From Planctomycetota bacterium (lineage in GTDB: Bacteria; Planctomycetota; UBA1135; GCA-002686595): 64,000 nucleotides of DNA. Where the stretch lies: assembly GCA_023150475.1 (NCBI GenBank), contig JAKLKU010000004.1:186001-250000 (forward strand). Direction: 5' to 3'. Positions 46,410 through 55,358 of this stretch are shown here, in pieces (the stretch's first letter is position 1; each line of letters begins with the position of its first letter). Under the pieces are notes generated by a model. That model was not told where the DNA came from. It saw only the letters and a list, made by a program, of their open reading frames with translations, and made no database searches. A program made the translations under genes and the position numbers.

Positions 46410-47471
46410 ATGAAACTCCGGCCGCTGCTGAAGAAACTCGCGCTGGCAGGCGCGTCGCTCTTCGTCGCGTTCGTCGTCGCGGAGCTCGTCGCTCGCGCCG
46501 GCGAGCCCGGTCCGTTCTCGTTCGTCGATCGAACGCCGAACGATCCCGATCCGGTGCTCCAACACGTGCATCGCCCGGGCTTCGTCGGCCGCTGGGACGG
46601 CACTTGGTACGAGATCAACTCGAAGGGCATGCGCGGTCCGGAATGGACGCCGAGCTTCGCGCCAGAGGAGTACCGTGTCCTCGCCCTCGGCGATTCCTGC
46701 ACGTTCGGCAAGGGAGTCGACGAGAGCGAATGCTGGCCGCGCCAACTCGAGACGCTCCTGCGCGCCGGCGCCGCGGCCGACTTGGACATCCACGTGGCGA
46801 ACGCCGGCGTGAACGGGTACTCGGGCAAGCAGTATCTCGAGGTGCTTCGTCGGTACGGGAAGGACCTGAAGCCGCAGCTCGTGCTCGTCGGCTACAACCT
46901 CAACGACTTCCCGAACGTCGTCCAAGCGGTCGACCGACAGGTCTTCCAAGGCAAGGACAGTCTGCGCGCGAAGGTGCCGAGTTCGCTGCGCGACAACCTC
47001 GGCCGACTCGCGTTGTTCCGCTGGTTGCGCGCGACGTACTACGAGATGAATCGCGAGCGCGATTGGGCCAACGCCGAGAGGCTTGCGCGCGAATCGTCGG
47101 GCAAGGAGACCGGGCCGAAGAACGCGCAGCGCTTCGAAGCGGAGAAGCAGCGGCTCGCAGACCTCGTCACCGAGAGTCGCGCGCTCGGCGCCAACGTCGC
47201 GATCTTCCTGATGCCGTACGAGAGCCAGGTCTATCTCGACGCATTCGACGACACGCCGGTGCAGAGTCTGCGTGACGTCTGCAAGTCACTCGGAGTGACG
47301 TTCGTCGACCTCGCCGAGCCGTTCCGCGAAGCGGCGCGCAAGAGCGATCCGCCGGTGCGCCTATTCCTGCGCGGCGATCGGTATCATCCCACGGCCGAAG
47401 GTTATCGGATCGTCGCCGACGCGGTGATCAAGGTGCTGCGCGAGCAAGCGTGGCTCGCCGTGACCCACTGA
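46410..47471 (+). CDS. Membrane-anchored SGNH/GDSL hydrolase
   Basis: From ATG 46410 the product has 353 residues. A basic start (MKLRPLLKK) leads into one membrane segment or uncleaved signal (LALAGASLFVAFVVAEL). The SGNH blocks are VLALGDSCTFGKGVDE (catalytic Ser), NAGVNGYSGKQY (Gly), VGYNLND (Asn) and GDRYHPTAEGYRIVAD (Asp-x-x-His). It would hydrolyse or transfer esters, possibly on a polysaccharide in the periplasm, which fits the glycosyltransferase gene 28 bases downstream. The substrate is inferred from context only. Confidence 0.82.
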   Translation: MKLRPLLKKLALAGASLFVAFVVAELVARAGEPGPFSFVDRTPNDPDPVLQHVHRPGFVGRWDGTWYEINSKGMRGPEWTPSFAPEEYRVLALGDSCTFGKGVDESECWPRQLETLLRAGAAADLDIHVANAGVNGYSGKQYLEVLRRYGKDLKPQLVLVGYNLNDFPNVVQAVDRQVFQGKDSLRAKVPSSLRDNLGRLALFRWLRATYYEMNRERDWANAERLARESSGKETGPKNAQRFEAEKQRLADLVTESRALGANVAIFLMPYESQVYLDAFDDTPVQSLRDVCKSLGVTFVDLAEPFREAARKSDPPVRLFLRGDRYHPTAEGYRIVADAVIKVLREQAWLAVTH

Positions 47472-47499
47472 AGGCGCCGCGCGGCCTTCGGCCGCCCTC

Positions 47500-48927
47500 G
47501 TGGAAACCGCGAACATCGTCCTGGCGACGTACTGGATCGTCCTCGCGCTGCTCTGCCTGCATGGGCTGCATCGTGTGTGGATGATCGTGCGCTTCCGGTG
47601 GCGCGGTGGCGCCCGAACGGATGCACCTCGTGAGTGGCCGGTCGTCACGGTCCAACTGCCGATCTACGACGAACGTGCGGTCGCCGAGCGTGTGATCCGT
47701 TGCGCCGGCGAGCTCGAGTATCCGCGCGAGAAGCTCGAGATCCAGGTGCTCGACGACTCGACCGACGAGACCCGCGCGATCGTCGATCGCGCGGTTGCGG
47801 AGCTCGTCGCGCGAGGTCTGGAGGCGCGCGTGGTGCGGCGCGAAGGGCGACGGGGCTACAAGGCCGGTGCGCTCGACCACGGGCTCTCGACCGCGCGAGG
47901 CGAGCTCGTGTGCATCTTCGACGCGGACTTCATGCCGGATCCGAGTTTCTTGCGCGCGCTGGTCGGTCACTTCGCGGAGCCGCGCGTCGGCATGGTGCAA
48001 GCGCGATGGGAGCACGAGAACCGCGAAGCGAGCACTTTGACGCGCGCGCAGTCGACGCTGCTCGACGGCCATTTCGTGATCGAACACAAGGTGCGCCACG
48101 ACGCGGGCCTCTTCTTCAATTTCAACGGCACGGCGGGCATCTGGCGGAAACGCGCGATCGTCGAGTCGGGCGGTTGGCATCACGACACGCTGACCGAAGA
48201 CCTCGATCTCTCGTACCGCGCCCAACTCGCCGGCTGGCGCTTCGTCTACGCGCCGCACGTCTCCGCGCCGGCCGAAGTGCCTCCGAACATCGCGGCGTTC
48301 AAGTCGCAGCAGCGGCGTTGGGCGAAGGGCAGCGTGCAAGTCGCGAAGAAGCTGCTCGGCACGATCGTGACTTCCGATCAGCCGCTGCGAGTGAAGCTCG
48401 AGGCGCTCGCGCACTTGACGGGGAACTCGGGCTACCCGCTGGTCTTGTTGCTCGCCGCACTGTTGCCGTGGATCGTCGGCATCGAACGCGGTGCACCGCT
48501 CGCATGGCAGGCGGCGGTCTTCGCGGCGAGCACGTGCTCGGTGTTCCTCTTCTACGAGACGGGCCAACGCGCACTGGGCCGCAGTCTCGCGCGGCGAGTG
48601 CTCGACGTCGTCGCGGCGGTGGCGCTCGGCATCGGCATGAGCGTCTCGCAGTCGCGCGCCGTCCTCTCGGGCCTCTTCCGCGGCACCGGCGAGTTCGTGC
48701 GCACGCCGAAGTACGGCACCTCGGCGGCCGCGCGAACGTATCGAGCCGCGTGGCGCGGTCTGCCCGGCATCGAGCTCGCATTCGCGGCGTGGTTCGGTTG
48801 GGGCATCGCGCGAGCCCTCGAGTTCGAGCGTTGGGCGACGTTGCCGTTCCTCGCGCTCTTCTTCGCGGGCTTCGCGTGGGTCGGCGCCCTTTCGCTCTCG
48901 TATTGGATGAGGCAACGGCGTGCGTGA
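47500..48927 (+). CDS. Membrane GT2 family glycosyltransferase (cellulose synthase/CESA-like)
   Basis: The 475-residue protein has a membrane helix at 5-27, a cytoplasmic GT2 domain and four C-terminal helices. The processive-synthase residues are all visible: LDDSTDE, FDADFMPDP, TEDLDLSYRAQLAG and QQRRWAKGSVQ, i.e. D, DxD, TED and QxxRW. It probably makes or transfers sugar units of a polysaccharide or glycolipid across the membrane. The GTG start at 47500 has no strong ribosome-binding site. It overlaps the HAD gene by eight bases, so both are one unit with the SGNH hydrolase. Confidence 0.9.
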   Translation: METANIVLATYWIVLALLCLHGLHRVWMIVRFRWRGGARTDAPREWPVVTVQLPIYDERAVAERVIRCAGELEYPREKLEIQVLDDSTDETRAIVDRAVAELVARGLEARVVRREGRRGYKAGALDHGLSTARGELVCIFDADFMPDPSFLRALVGHFAEPRVGMVQARWEHENREASTLTRAQSTLLDGHFVIEHKVRHDAGLFFNFNGTAGIWRKRAIVESGGWHHDTLTEDLDLSYRAQLAGWRFVYAPHVSAPAEVPPNIAAFKSQQRRWAKGSVQVAKKLLGTIVTSDQPLRVKLEALAHLTGNSGYPLVLLLAALLPWIVGIERGAPLAWQAAVFAASTCSVFLFYETGQRALGRSLARRVLDVVAAVALGIGMSVSQSRAVLSGLFRGTGEFVRTPKYGTSAAARTYRAAWRGLPGIELAFAAWFGWGIARALEFERWATLPFLALFFAGFAWVGALSLSYWMRQRRA

Positions 48928-49594
48928 GCTCTCCGAAATCCGCGCACTGTCGTTCGACTGCTACGGCACGTTGATCGATTGGCGACGCGGCGTGCGCGAG
49001 GCCGCAGCGCGCGTGAAGTCGCTGGCTGGCGCCGACTTCGAGCGGCTCGAGCGCGATCGCGAGCGCTTCGACGCCGAACTCGGGCGTGGGGCGTACGTGC
49101 CGTATCGGAAACTGCTCGGCGAGTCGTTGCGGCTCGCCGCGCGCGAACAAGACTTCGACGTGTCGCGTGAAGCAGCGGCCGAGTTCGCCGAGCGCATGCG
49201 CGACTGGCCGTCGTTCGCCGATACGGAGCCCGGGCTCGCGCGTCTCGCGGCGCGCTTTCGTCTCGCGATCTTCTCGAACGTCGAGACCACGATCCTCCGT
49301 GACACGCTCGCGTCGCGAGGTTGGCCGATCGAAGTGGTCGTCACCGCCGAAGAGGTCGGCTCGTACAAACCCGCGCCAGCGCACTTCGTCGAGGGCCTGC
49401 GGCGGCTCGATCTCGAACCGCGACGCGTGCTGCACTGCTCGATCACCGACTACTACGACCTCTCGCCGGCGCGAGCGCTCGGTTTCCGCACCGCGTGGAT
49501 CGCGCGCTCGGGCGAGACCTTGCCGCCCGGCGCGGAGGTCGACGTGACGGCGTCGGACCTCTACGCGCTCGACGCAGCGCTGCGCGGACTCTAG
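48920..49594 (+). CDS. HAD superfamily hydrolase (haloacid dehalogenase type II-like)
   Basis: The 224-residue protein has HAD motif I FDCYGTLIDWRRG (residues 12-24), motif II IFSNVE, the Lys of motif III in GSYKPAPAHF and the motif IV area HCSITDYYDLSPARALG. The type II haloacid dehalogenases have the FDxYGTL(L/F)D start, but many relatives are phosphatases. It overlaps the glycosyltransferase gene by eight bases. Its stop TAG and the stop of the convergent CBS gene share the palindrome CTAG. Confidence 0.85.
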   Translation: MRELSEIRALSFDCYGTLIDWRRGVREAAARVKSLAGADFERLERDRERFDAELGRGAYVPYRKLLGESLRLAAREQDFDVSREAAAEFAERMRDWPSFADTEPGLARLAARFRLAIFSNVETTILRDTLASRGWPIEVVVTAEEVGSYKPAPAHFVEGLRRLDLEPRRVLHCSITDYYDLSPARALGFRTAWIARSGETLPPGAEVDVTASDLYALDAALRGL

Positions 49595-50961
49595 TTCGCG
49601 GGCGCTTCGACGGACTTCGTCAGGTAGTCGACGAGGTCCATCTTGGTGATGATGCCCTTCAAGCGTTGTTGTTCGTCGACGACGAGGCCGACGAGCCCTT
49701 CGGCGAACATCTTGGTGAGCGCGCGTGCGTCGTCGTTCTCCTGCGCGGTGCGCACCTTGCGGAACATCACTTCGGCGACGGCGCTCGAGAGCGACGCGCG
49801 GCCGTCGACGAGTTTGCCGAGCAAGTCGGACTCCGTGATGATCCCGACGAGCTTGCCGTCGTCGACGACCGGGAGTTGGCTGATGCCCTTCTCCTTCATC
49901 TTGAGCACCGAGTCGGCGACGGTGTCGGAGCTCGCGGCGGTCAAGAGCGGACGGCGCGGCAACGAACGCAGCAGGTCGCCGACGGTGTTGGTCTCCCAGC
50001 GGCTCTCGGTGAAGCCGTTCTCGCGCATCCACTGATCGTCCATGAACTTCGTCATGTAGTTGCGGACCGAGTCCGCGAGCACGACGACGATGCGTTTGTT
50101 CGGGCCGTACTTCTCGGCGATCTTGAGCGCGGCCCACACGGCGGAGCCGGAGCTGCCGCCGCACAAGAGCCCTTCTTGGCGGATCAAGCGGCGCGCCGTC
50201 AGGAACGACTCGCGGTCTTCGGTCTTGACCCACTCGTCGACGAGCGCGCGATCGAGCACGTCGGGAATGAAGTCGTAGCCGATGCCTTCGACCTTGTACG
50301 TGCCGATCGGACCGGGGCCGGCGAGGATCGAACCGACCGGATCGACGCCGACGATCTTCACGCCGGGCACTTTCTCCTTCAGCTTCTTCGCGGCGCCGCT
50401 GATCGTGCCGCCGGTGCCGGCGGTCGCGACGAAGTAGTCGAGCTTGCCGTCGGTCTGCTTCAGGATCTCTTCCGCCGTGCCGTGGTAGTGCGCGAGCGGG
50501 TTGTCGGGGTTCGAGTACTGATCGAGGATGTGCGCGTTCGGCAGGATCTTCTGCAGTTGCTTCGCGACGCCGATGTGGCTTTCCGGCGCGTCCCACGCAG
50601 CTTCCGTCGGCGTGCGCACGATCTCTGCGCCGAGCGCTTCGAGCACGACTTGTTTCTCGCGGCTCATCTTCTCGGGCATCGTGATGATCATCCGATAGCC
50701 CTTGATCGCCGCGGCGAGCGCCATGCCGATGCCCGTGTTGCCGCTGGTCGGCTCGATCAGAGTGTCGCCGGGCTTGATGCGGCCCTTCTTCTCGGCTTCT
50801 TCGACCATACGCCGGCCGATGCGGTCCTTGACCGAGCCGCCGGCGTTGACGAACTCGCACTTCGCGAGGATCTCGCAGCCCGTCTTGCGCCCGATCGTGC
50901 GCAGACGGACGAGCGGTGTGTTGCCGATGGCGTCGAGGATCGAATCGTAGATTTGGGCCAC
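49591..50961 (-). CDS. Cystathionine beta-synthase (PLP enzyme with two CBS domains)
   Basis: The 456-residue enzyme condenses serine (or activated serine) with homocysteine to cystathionine. The GTG start at 50961 has AAGGAG at seven bases. The PLP part shows VNAGGSVKDRIGRR, whose Lys binds PLP, EPTSGNTGIGMALAAA and TAGTGGTISGAAKKL. It is followed by GGSSGSAVWAAL. The C-terminal 120 residues form two CBS domains, KMKEKGISQLPVVDDGKLVG and VDEQQRLKGIITKMDL, which may sense an adenosyl ligand. It could alternatively act as a cysteine synthase. Nearby bacillithiol genes would use cysteine from this route. Confidence 0.9.
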   Translation of the reverse strand: MAQIYDSILDAIGNTPLVRLRTIGRKTGCEILAKCEFVNAGGSVKDRIGRRMVEEAEKKGRIKPGDTLIEPTSGNTGIGMALAAAIKGYRMIITMPEKMSREKQVVLEALGAEIVRTPTEAAWDAPESHIGVAKQLQKILPNAHILDQYSNPDNPLAHYHGTAEEILKQTDGKLDYFVATAGTGGTISGAAKKLKEKVPGVKIVGVDPVGSILAGPGPIGTYKVEGIGYDFIPDVLDRALVDEWVKTEDRESFLTARRLIRQEGLLCGGSSGSAVWAALKIAEKYGPNKRIVVVLADSVRNYMTKFMDDQWMRENGFTESRWETNTVGDLLRSLPRRPLLTAASSDTVADSVLKMKEKGISQLPVVDDGKLVGIITESDLLGKLVDGRASLSSAVAEVMFRKVRTAQENDDARALTKMFAEGLVGLVVDEQQRLKGIITKMDLVDYLTKSVEAPAN

Positions 50962-51085
50962 GTGGGAACTCCTTGGGTCGCGACGCGTCGAGCGCGCGGT
51001 TGCGGGCGGCGCATTGTAGGGCGGAGCGAGCCTCACGCCATCGCACGCGACACGGACCGGGGCGCGAATCGGACCTCGACGCGGA

Positions 51086-51472
51086 TCAGACCGGGCGCAG
51101 GACGAGCGTGCCGCGCGAACTCTCGCTCACTTCGCAGCGTGCGAGAGGTTTCGCTGCATCACCGAAGCGAGCGCGGAACAGATCGACGCGCGCGCCGGAG
51201 GTGACGTCGTAGCGCCAACCGTGCCAGGGGCAGGTGATCACGTTGCCGGCGAGCGAGCCTTCGAAGAGCGGCCCATCGAGATGCGGACAGAACGCTTGGA
51301 CGCAGTGCACGCGCCCGCCGATCGAATAGAGCGCCATCATGCCCCACGGCGTTTCGACCGGCTTGGGGCGTTCGGGATCGAGCTCGGCGGCGCGGAGTCC
51401 GGTGTCGAACGTGGCGTCGTTCACGCACGTGATCGGAACATGCTCGCGCTCCGCGGACAAGTCGTCGTGCAC
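51086..51472 (-). CDS. Rieske [2Fe-2S] ferredoxin-like protein
   Basis: A 128-residue soluble Rieske protein starting at GTG 51472. The cluster ligands are CPHLDGPLFEG (Cys, His) and TCPWHGWRYDVTSG (Cys, His), with 15 residues between the pairs as in Rieske ferredoxins. There is no membrane helix or oxygenase domain. It may carry electrons to a dioxygenase or nitrite reductase encoded elsewhere. It is divergent from the surface-protein gene that starts 41 bases away. Confidence 0.88.
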   Translation of the reverse strand: MHDDLSAEREHVPITCVNDATFDTGLRAAELDPERPKPVETPWGMMALYSIGGRVHCVQAFCPHLDGPLFEGSLAGNVITCPWHGWRYDVTSGARVDLFRARFGDAAKPLARCEVSESSRGTLVLRPV

Positions 51473-51513
51473 GTCTCGCCAACGAGCTGCCGATGGTCGA
51501 CGTAGGCGCGGGC

Positions 51514-53190
51514 ATGCGGCTGCGAAGGAGTCTCTCGGCAGCGGCACTGGTCGCCGTGATCGGCGCGGTCGCTTACGTGTTGCTGCGCCCCGATACTGCC
51601 TCGCGTCCTGCCTCGCGCGAACGCGCGGCCGAGCCAACCACGGCGTGGAACGCCGGGCCGGGCGCGCGATCGGCGAACTCGGTGATCGACTCACCCCTCG
51701 TCGACCGCGAGGGGCGCGCTCGCTCGAGTGATGCCGAAACGAGCGTAGCGGCGGAGCTCACGCCGCCGACTTGTTCGCTCGTGACGAGGGACGAAACGGG
51801 CGCGCCGATCGCCGAAGCCGCGTTGTGGGTCGCCGTCGAGACCGGGGTACGCCGGCTCGGTTCGACGAACGAGTTCGGACGGTTCGCCCTCGCTGCAGTC
51901 GACGTGGAAGGCCGGCAACTCTGGGCGAACGCTGCGGGGTACGAAACCCGTTCGCTGTGGGTCGCGACGAATGCGTGCGCGGTCGGCACGCTCGAGCTCG
52001 TGCTTCCGCGCGCGGCCGAACTCGTCGGCACCGTGTGGCATCGCGGCGCGCCGCGAGCCGACGCACGCATCGTCGCGTGGCCGGCGGGCGTCGGGCCGAG
52101 CTGTGAACTGCTGCGCTCCGCGTCGGAGGACGATCCTCGCTTGCTGCAGGCGCGCAGCGGCGCGGACGGACGGTTCGTGATCGAAGGAGTGGCGCGAGGT
52201 CGCGAATACCACGTCGTCGCGGCGGTCGACGGACTCGTCACGCGGCGCACGGTGCGCGGCGTCCGCCCCGAGGAGTTGCTCGAACTGGAGCTCGTCGCGC
52301 TGTACGGCGCGCGGATCGTGGTCGTCGAACGCGGCGGTTCGAACGTGCGCACCGCAGCGGCGTGGGCCGACGCGAGCGCGGAAGAGTGGCTCGACCTCGA
52401 CGAGCTCGCGGAACTGGTCGACGGCGACGAAGTGGTGTGCCTGCTGGACCTCGCGGGCGTCCCTGCCGCCGAGACGCGCTTCGATTACGCGTACCTTTGC
52501 ACGCGCGGCGACGGCGCACCCTCCGCCGGGCCCGTGATGGTCTCGTACCGTCTGCCGAACTACTTCGCGGTGACACGCCGCGTCGACCTGCCGCGCGCGA
52601 TCGACGCGCTCGAGGAACGGCGCATCGAACTCGAACCGCGCGGCGAGCCCGTCGGCGCGCTGCAGGTCGAGTTCCGGGGTGCGCTCGCGGAGCTCTCGCT
52701 CGGCAAGGCGCCGTGCAACTACTTGGAGCTCGTCGACGACCGGGACGCGAAACACAGGCTCTACCTCGAGCACACGTCGGGTACGGCGCGGATCGACGGA
52801 CTGCCCTGCGGTCGGTACGACGTGCGGTTCGTGGCGGCCGACGGGCTTGGCGATGGTTCGACGACGATGTCGCTGCGCGAAGTACGCATCGATGCGACCG
52901 CGCAGCTCGTCACGATCGATTGGAACGACGCTGGCGCGCTGCGCGTGACCGTTCCTCCAACTGCGGATGCGCAGAGCGGCACGTTGTGGCTGCGAGCCGA
53001 CGGTCGACGCGGCTTGCACCGCTTCGACTTCTTCGAGCGCACCGCTCGCATCGTCGGATTGAGCCCGGGCGAGTACCACTTGATGCTCTGCCGTCCGGGT
53101 GACCCGCAACGCCCGGATCTCGCGCCGTTCGAGGCCCGCGCGACGGTTCGATCGCGCGAGGAAGTCACGGTCGAGCTCGCCGCACGCTAG
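51514..53190 (+). CDS. Exported protein with carboxypeptidase-regulatory-like beta domains
   Basis: From ATG 51514 the product has 558 residues (an ATG at 51493 would add seven). A membrane helix or signal lies near residues 7-24 (AALVAVIGAVAYVLLRP). Several beta-sandwich units resemble carboxypeptidase regulatory-like domains, for example TRDETGAPIAEAALWVAV with FGRFALAAVDVEG, GADGRFVIEGVARGREYHV and LPCGRYDVRFVAADG. Such proteins are often periplasmic or surface-located. No enzyme motif was found. It is divergent from the Rieske gene and 33 bases upstream of the ThrE gene. Confidence 0.75.
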   Translation: MRLRRSLSAAALVAVIGAVAYVLLRPDTASRPASRERAAEPTTAWNAGPGARSANSVIDSPLVDREGRARSSDAETSVAAELTPPTCSLVTRDETGAPIAEAALWVAVETGVRRLGSTNEFGRFALAAVDVEGRQLWANAAGYETRSLWVATNACAVGTLELVLPRAAELVGTVWHRGAPRADARIVAWPAGVGPSCELLRSASEDDPRLLQARSGADGRFVIEGVARGREYHVVAAVDGLVTRRTVRGVRPEELLELELVALYGARIVVVERGGSNVRTAAAWADASAEEWLDLDELAELVDGDEVVCLLDLAGVPAAETRFDYAYLCTRGDGAPSAGPVMVSYRLPNYFAVTRRVDLPRAIDALEERRIELEPRGEPVGALQVEFRGALAELSLGKAPCNYLELVDDRDAKHRLYLEHTSGTARIDGLPCGRYDVRFVAADGLGDGSTTMSLREVRIDATAQLVTIDWNDAGALRVTVPPTADAQSGTLWLRADGRRGLHRFDFFERTARIVGLSPGEYHLMLCRPGDPQRPDLAPFEARATVRSREEVTVELAAR

Positions 53191-53223
53191 CCGCGCGCCC
53201 CACGCGTTTGCGATGCTCTGGCC

Positions 53224-54456
53224 GTGGACTCCAAGGCCGCCCACGGACCCGACGGCACGGCGCGCGCGTTCGTCATGGAGCTCGGCGCGGCCTTGCACCG
53301 GTACGGCGCGATGGCGCCGCGCGTCGAACAGGCGATGGAGCTCGCCGCGGCGCGCTTCGAGCTCGCCGGGCAGTTCTTCGCGACGCCGACGTCGATCTTC
53401 GCCGCGTTCGGCGAGCCCGGGCATCAAGCCGTCGGGTTGATGCGCGTCGAGCCCGGCCGCCTCGATCTCGACAAACGTTGCGCGCTCGACGAGTTGCTCG
53501 GCGATGCGTTGCACGGTCGCGTCACGCCGCAACGCGGGCTCGAGCGGCTCGCCGAGATCGAGCGCGCGCCGGTGCGGTGGGGGCCCTTCCTGACGACGTT
53601 GTGTTACGGCCTCTCTTCGGCGGCCGCGGCGCGTTTCCTCGGGGGCGGTTGGCTCGAGATGGCGGCGGCGACGTTCGTCGGTTGGGTCGCGGGCTTGCTC
53701 GTGCTCGCCGCGGAACGGTCGCGTTGGTTGCGCGGTGTGTTCGAACCGACGGTCGCGACGATCGCGTCCGCGCTCGCACTGGTGCTCGCGACGCAACTCG
53801 GCGAGCTCTCGACGTTCACCGTCACGGTCGCGGGGCTCATCGTGTTCTTGCCCGGCCTGACGATGACGACCGCGATGAGCGAGCTCGCGTTGCGCCACCT
53901 CGCCGCGGGCACGGCGCGGTTCATGGGCGCCGTGCTGACGCTGCTCGCGCTCGCGCTCGGAGTCGTGCTCGGGCGGCAAGTCGAACGCGTGCTCCCGACG
54001 CTCCCGCAAGTTGGCGAGCACGCGCCGCCGGAATGGTCGCTCGGCGTTGCGTTGCTCGTCGCCCCGATCTCGATCGCGATCTTGATGCAAGCACGGCCGA
54101 GGGACCTCGGCTGGATCGTCGTCGCGGGCGTCATCGCGTTCTTCGGCGCGAGCTCCGGCGGCGAAGTGCTCGGCGCGGACGTCGGCGCGTTTCTCGGAGC
54201 GTTCGCAGTCGGCGCGGCGAGCAACCTCTTCGGTCGAGTGCTCCAGCGTCCGTCCGTCGTCACGATGGTGCCCGGACTGCTCGTTCTCGTGCCCGGGAGC
54301 CTCGGCTTCCGCAGCCTGCTCGCGCTGCTCGAACGCGACACGCTTTCCGGCATCGACGCCGCGTTCAGCATGGTGATGGTCGCGATCTCGCTTGCCGCCG
54401 GGCTCCTGCTCGCAAACGTCGTGATCACACCGCGTAGACTCGACGCGGCGGGCTGA
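53224..54456 (+). CDS. Threonine/serine exporter ThrE family, one-chain form
   Basis: The 410-residue membrane protein joins the two ThrE modules. The N-terminal soluble part (about 1-125) includes ALHRYGAMAPRVEQAMELAA. Then about ten hydrophobic segments follow, with FLPGLTMTTAMSELALRHLAAGTARF (the conserved GxT region, shown in part) and the second module with TMVPGLLVLVPGSLGFRS. The family exports threonine and serine with the proton gradient. Its GTG start is at 53224, and its TGA stop overlaps the ATG of the RNase HIII gene (TGATG). Confidence 0.88.
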   Translation: MDSKAAHGPDGTARAFVMELGAALHRYGAMAPRVEQAMELAAARFELAGQFFATPTSIFAAFGEPGHQAVGLMRVEPGRLDLDKRCALDELLGDALHGRVTPQRGLERLAEIERAPVRWGPFLTTLCYGLSSAAAARFLGGGWLEMAAATFVGWVAGLLVLAAERSRWLRGVFEPTVATIASALALVLATQLGELSTFTVTVAGLIVFLPGLTMTTAMSELALRHLAAGTARFMGAVLTLLALALGVVLGRQVERVLPTLPQVGEHAPPEWSLGVALLVAPISIAILMQARPRDLGWIVVAGVIAFFGASSGGEVLGADVGAFLGAFAVGAASNLFGRVLQRPSVVTMVPGLLVLVPGSLGFRSLLALLERDTLSGIDAAFSMVMVAISLAAGLLLANVVITPRRLDAAG

Positions 54457-55358
54457 TGCTTCCGAGCGACCCGTGCGCGTGCCACAATCGCCCCGTGGCG
54501 CAACGCACCTTGGTGATCCAACTCGACGCATCGCGCGCGAGGACTCTGCAGCGCGAGCTCGAACGCGCCGGGTTCGAGTTCCGCGGAGTTCCATACGCGA
54601 GCTTCTCCGCCAAACAGGACGGCGTGATCGCGACGCACTACACGTCCGGCAAGCTCGTCGTCCAAGCGGCCGACCCCGACGGGTTCTGCGAGCGATTCCT
54701 CGGCATCGCGCCGCCCGAGAAGGAGCACGCGCGCGACGAAACGACCGTCGGCAGCGACGAATCGGGCAAGGGCGACTACTTCGGTCCGTTGGTCGTCGCG
54801 GGCGTGCGACTCGAACCCAAGTTCGCGAAGGAGCTCGCCGGCGGCCCGGTGCGCGACTCGAAGCAGCTCTCGGACGAGACCTGCCTGCGCCTCGGCGCCG
54901 CGCTGCGTGGCAAGTTGCCGCACGCGATCGCGCGACTCGATCCGCCGCAATACAACGCCGAGCACGCGCGTGTGAAGAACCTGAACCCGATGCTCGCGAA
55001 GCTGCACGGCGACGTGATCCGCGAGCTCGCTGCGCCCGGCATGCTCGTGGTCGTCGATCAGTTCGGGCCCGAGGAGCTCGTCGCGAGCGAAGTGCGCGAC
55101 CTCGGCGTGCGGCTCGTGCAACGGCCGCGCGGCGAGGAGATCCTCGCGGTCGCCGCGGCGAGCGTGATCGCACGCGAGCAGTTTCTCGTCGCGCTCGCCG
55201 AGCTCTCGGACCAGTGGGCGCTCGAACTCTGCAAGGGCGCCGGTGATCCGACCGACCGCGCGGCGAAGAAGTTCGTGCGTCTGCACGGGTTCGAGAAGCT
55301 CGGCGACGTCGCGAAGCTCCACTTCCGCACGACGCAGAAGATCGGGGGCGCGCGATGA
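54456..55358 (+). CDS. rnhC: Ribonuclease HIII
   Basis: The enzyme cuts RNA in RNA-DNA hybrids. An N-terminal TBP-like substrate-binding domain (about 15-90, with IQLDASRARTLQRELERAG) precedes the RNase H fold with the metal motif SDESGKGDYFGPLVVAG, near residue 98, and later VVDQFGP and AAASVIARE. The catalytic order D-E-D-D fits RNase HIII. ATG 54456 is coupled to the ThrE stop; GTG 54495 (VAQRTLVIQ) is a close alternative that fits the family start better. Its stop overlaps the dapF start (ATGA). Confidence 0.92.
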   Translation: MLPSDPCACHNRPVAQRTLVIQLDASRARTLQRELERAGFEFRGVPYASFSAKQDGVIATHYTSGKLVVQAADPDGFCERFLGIAPPEKEHARDETTVGSDESGKGDYFGPLVVAGVRLEPKFAKELAGGPVRDSKQLSDETCLRLGAALRGKLPHAIARLDPPQYNAEHARVKNLNPMLAKLHGDVIRELAAPGMLVVVDQFGPEELVASEVRDLGVRLVQRPRGEEILAVAAASVIAREQFLVALAELSDQWALELCKGAGDPTDRAAKKFVRLHGFEKLGDVAKLHFRTTQKIGGAR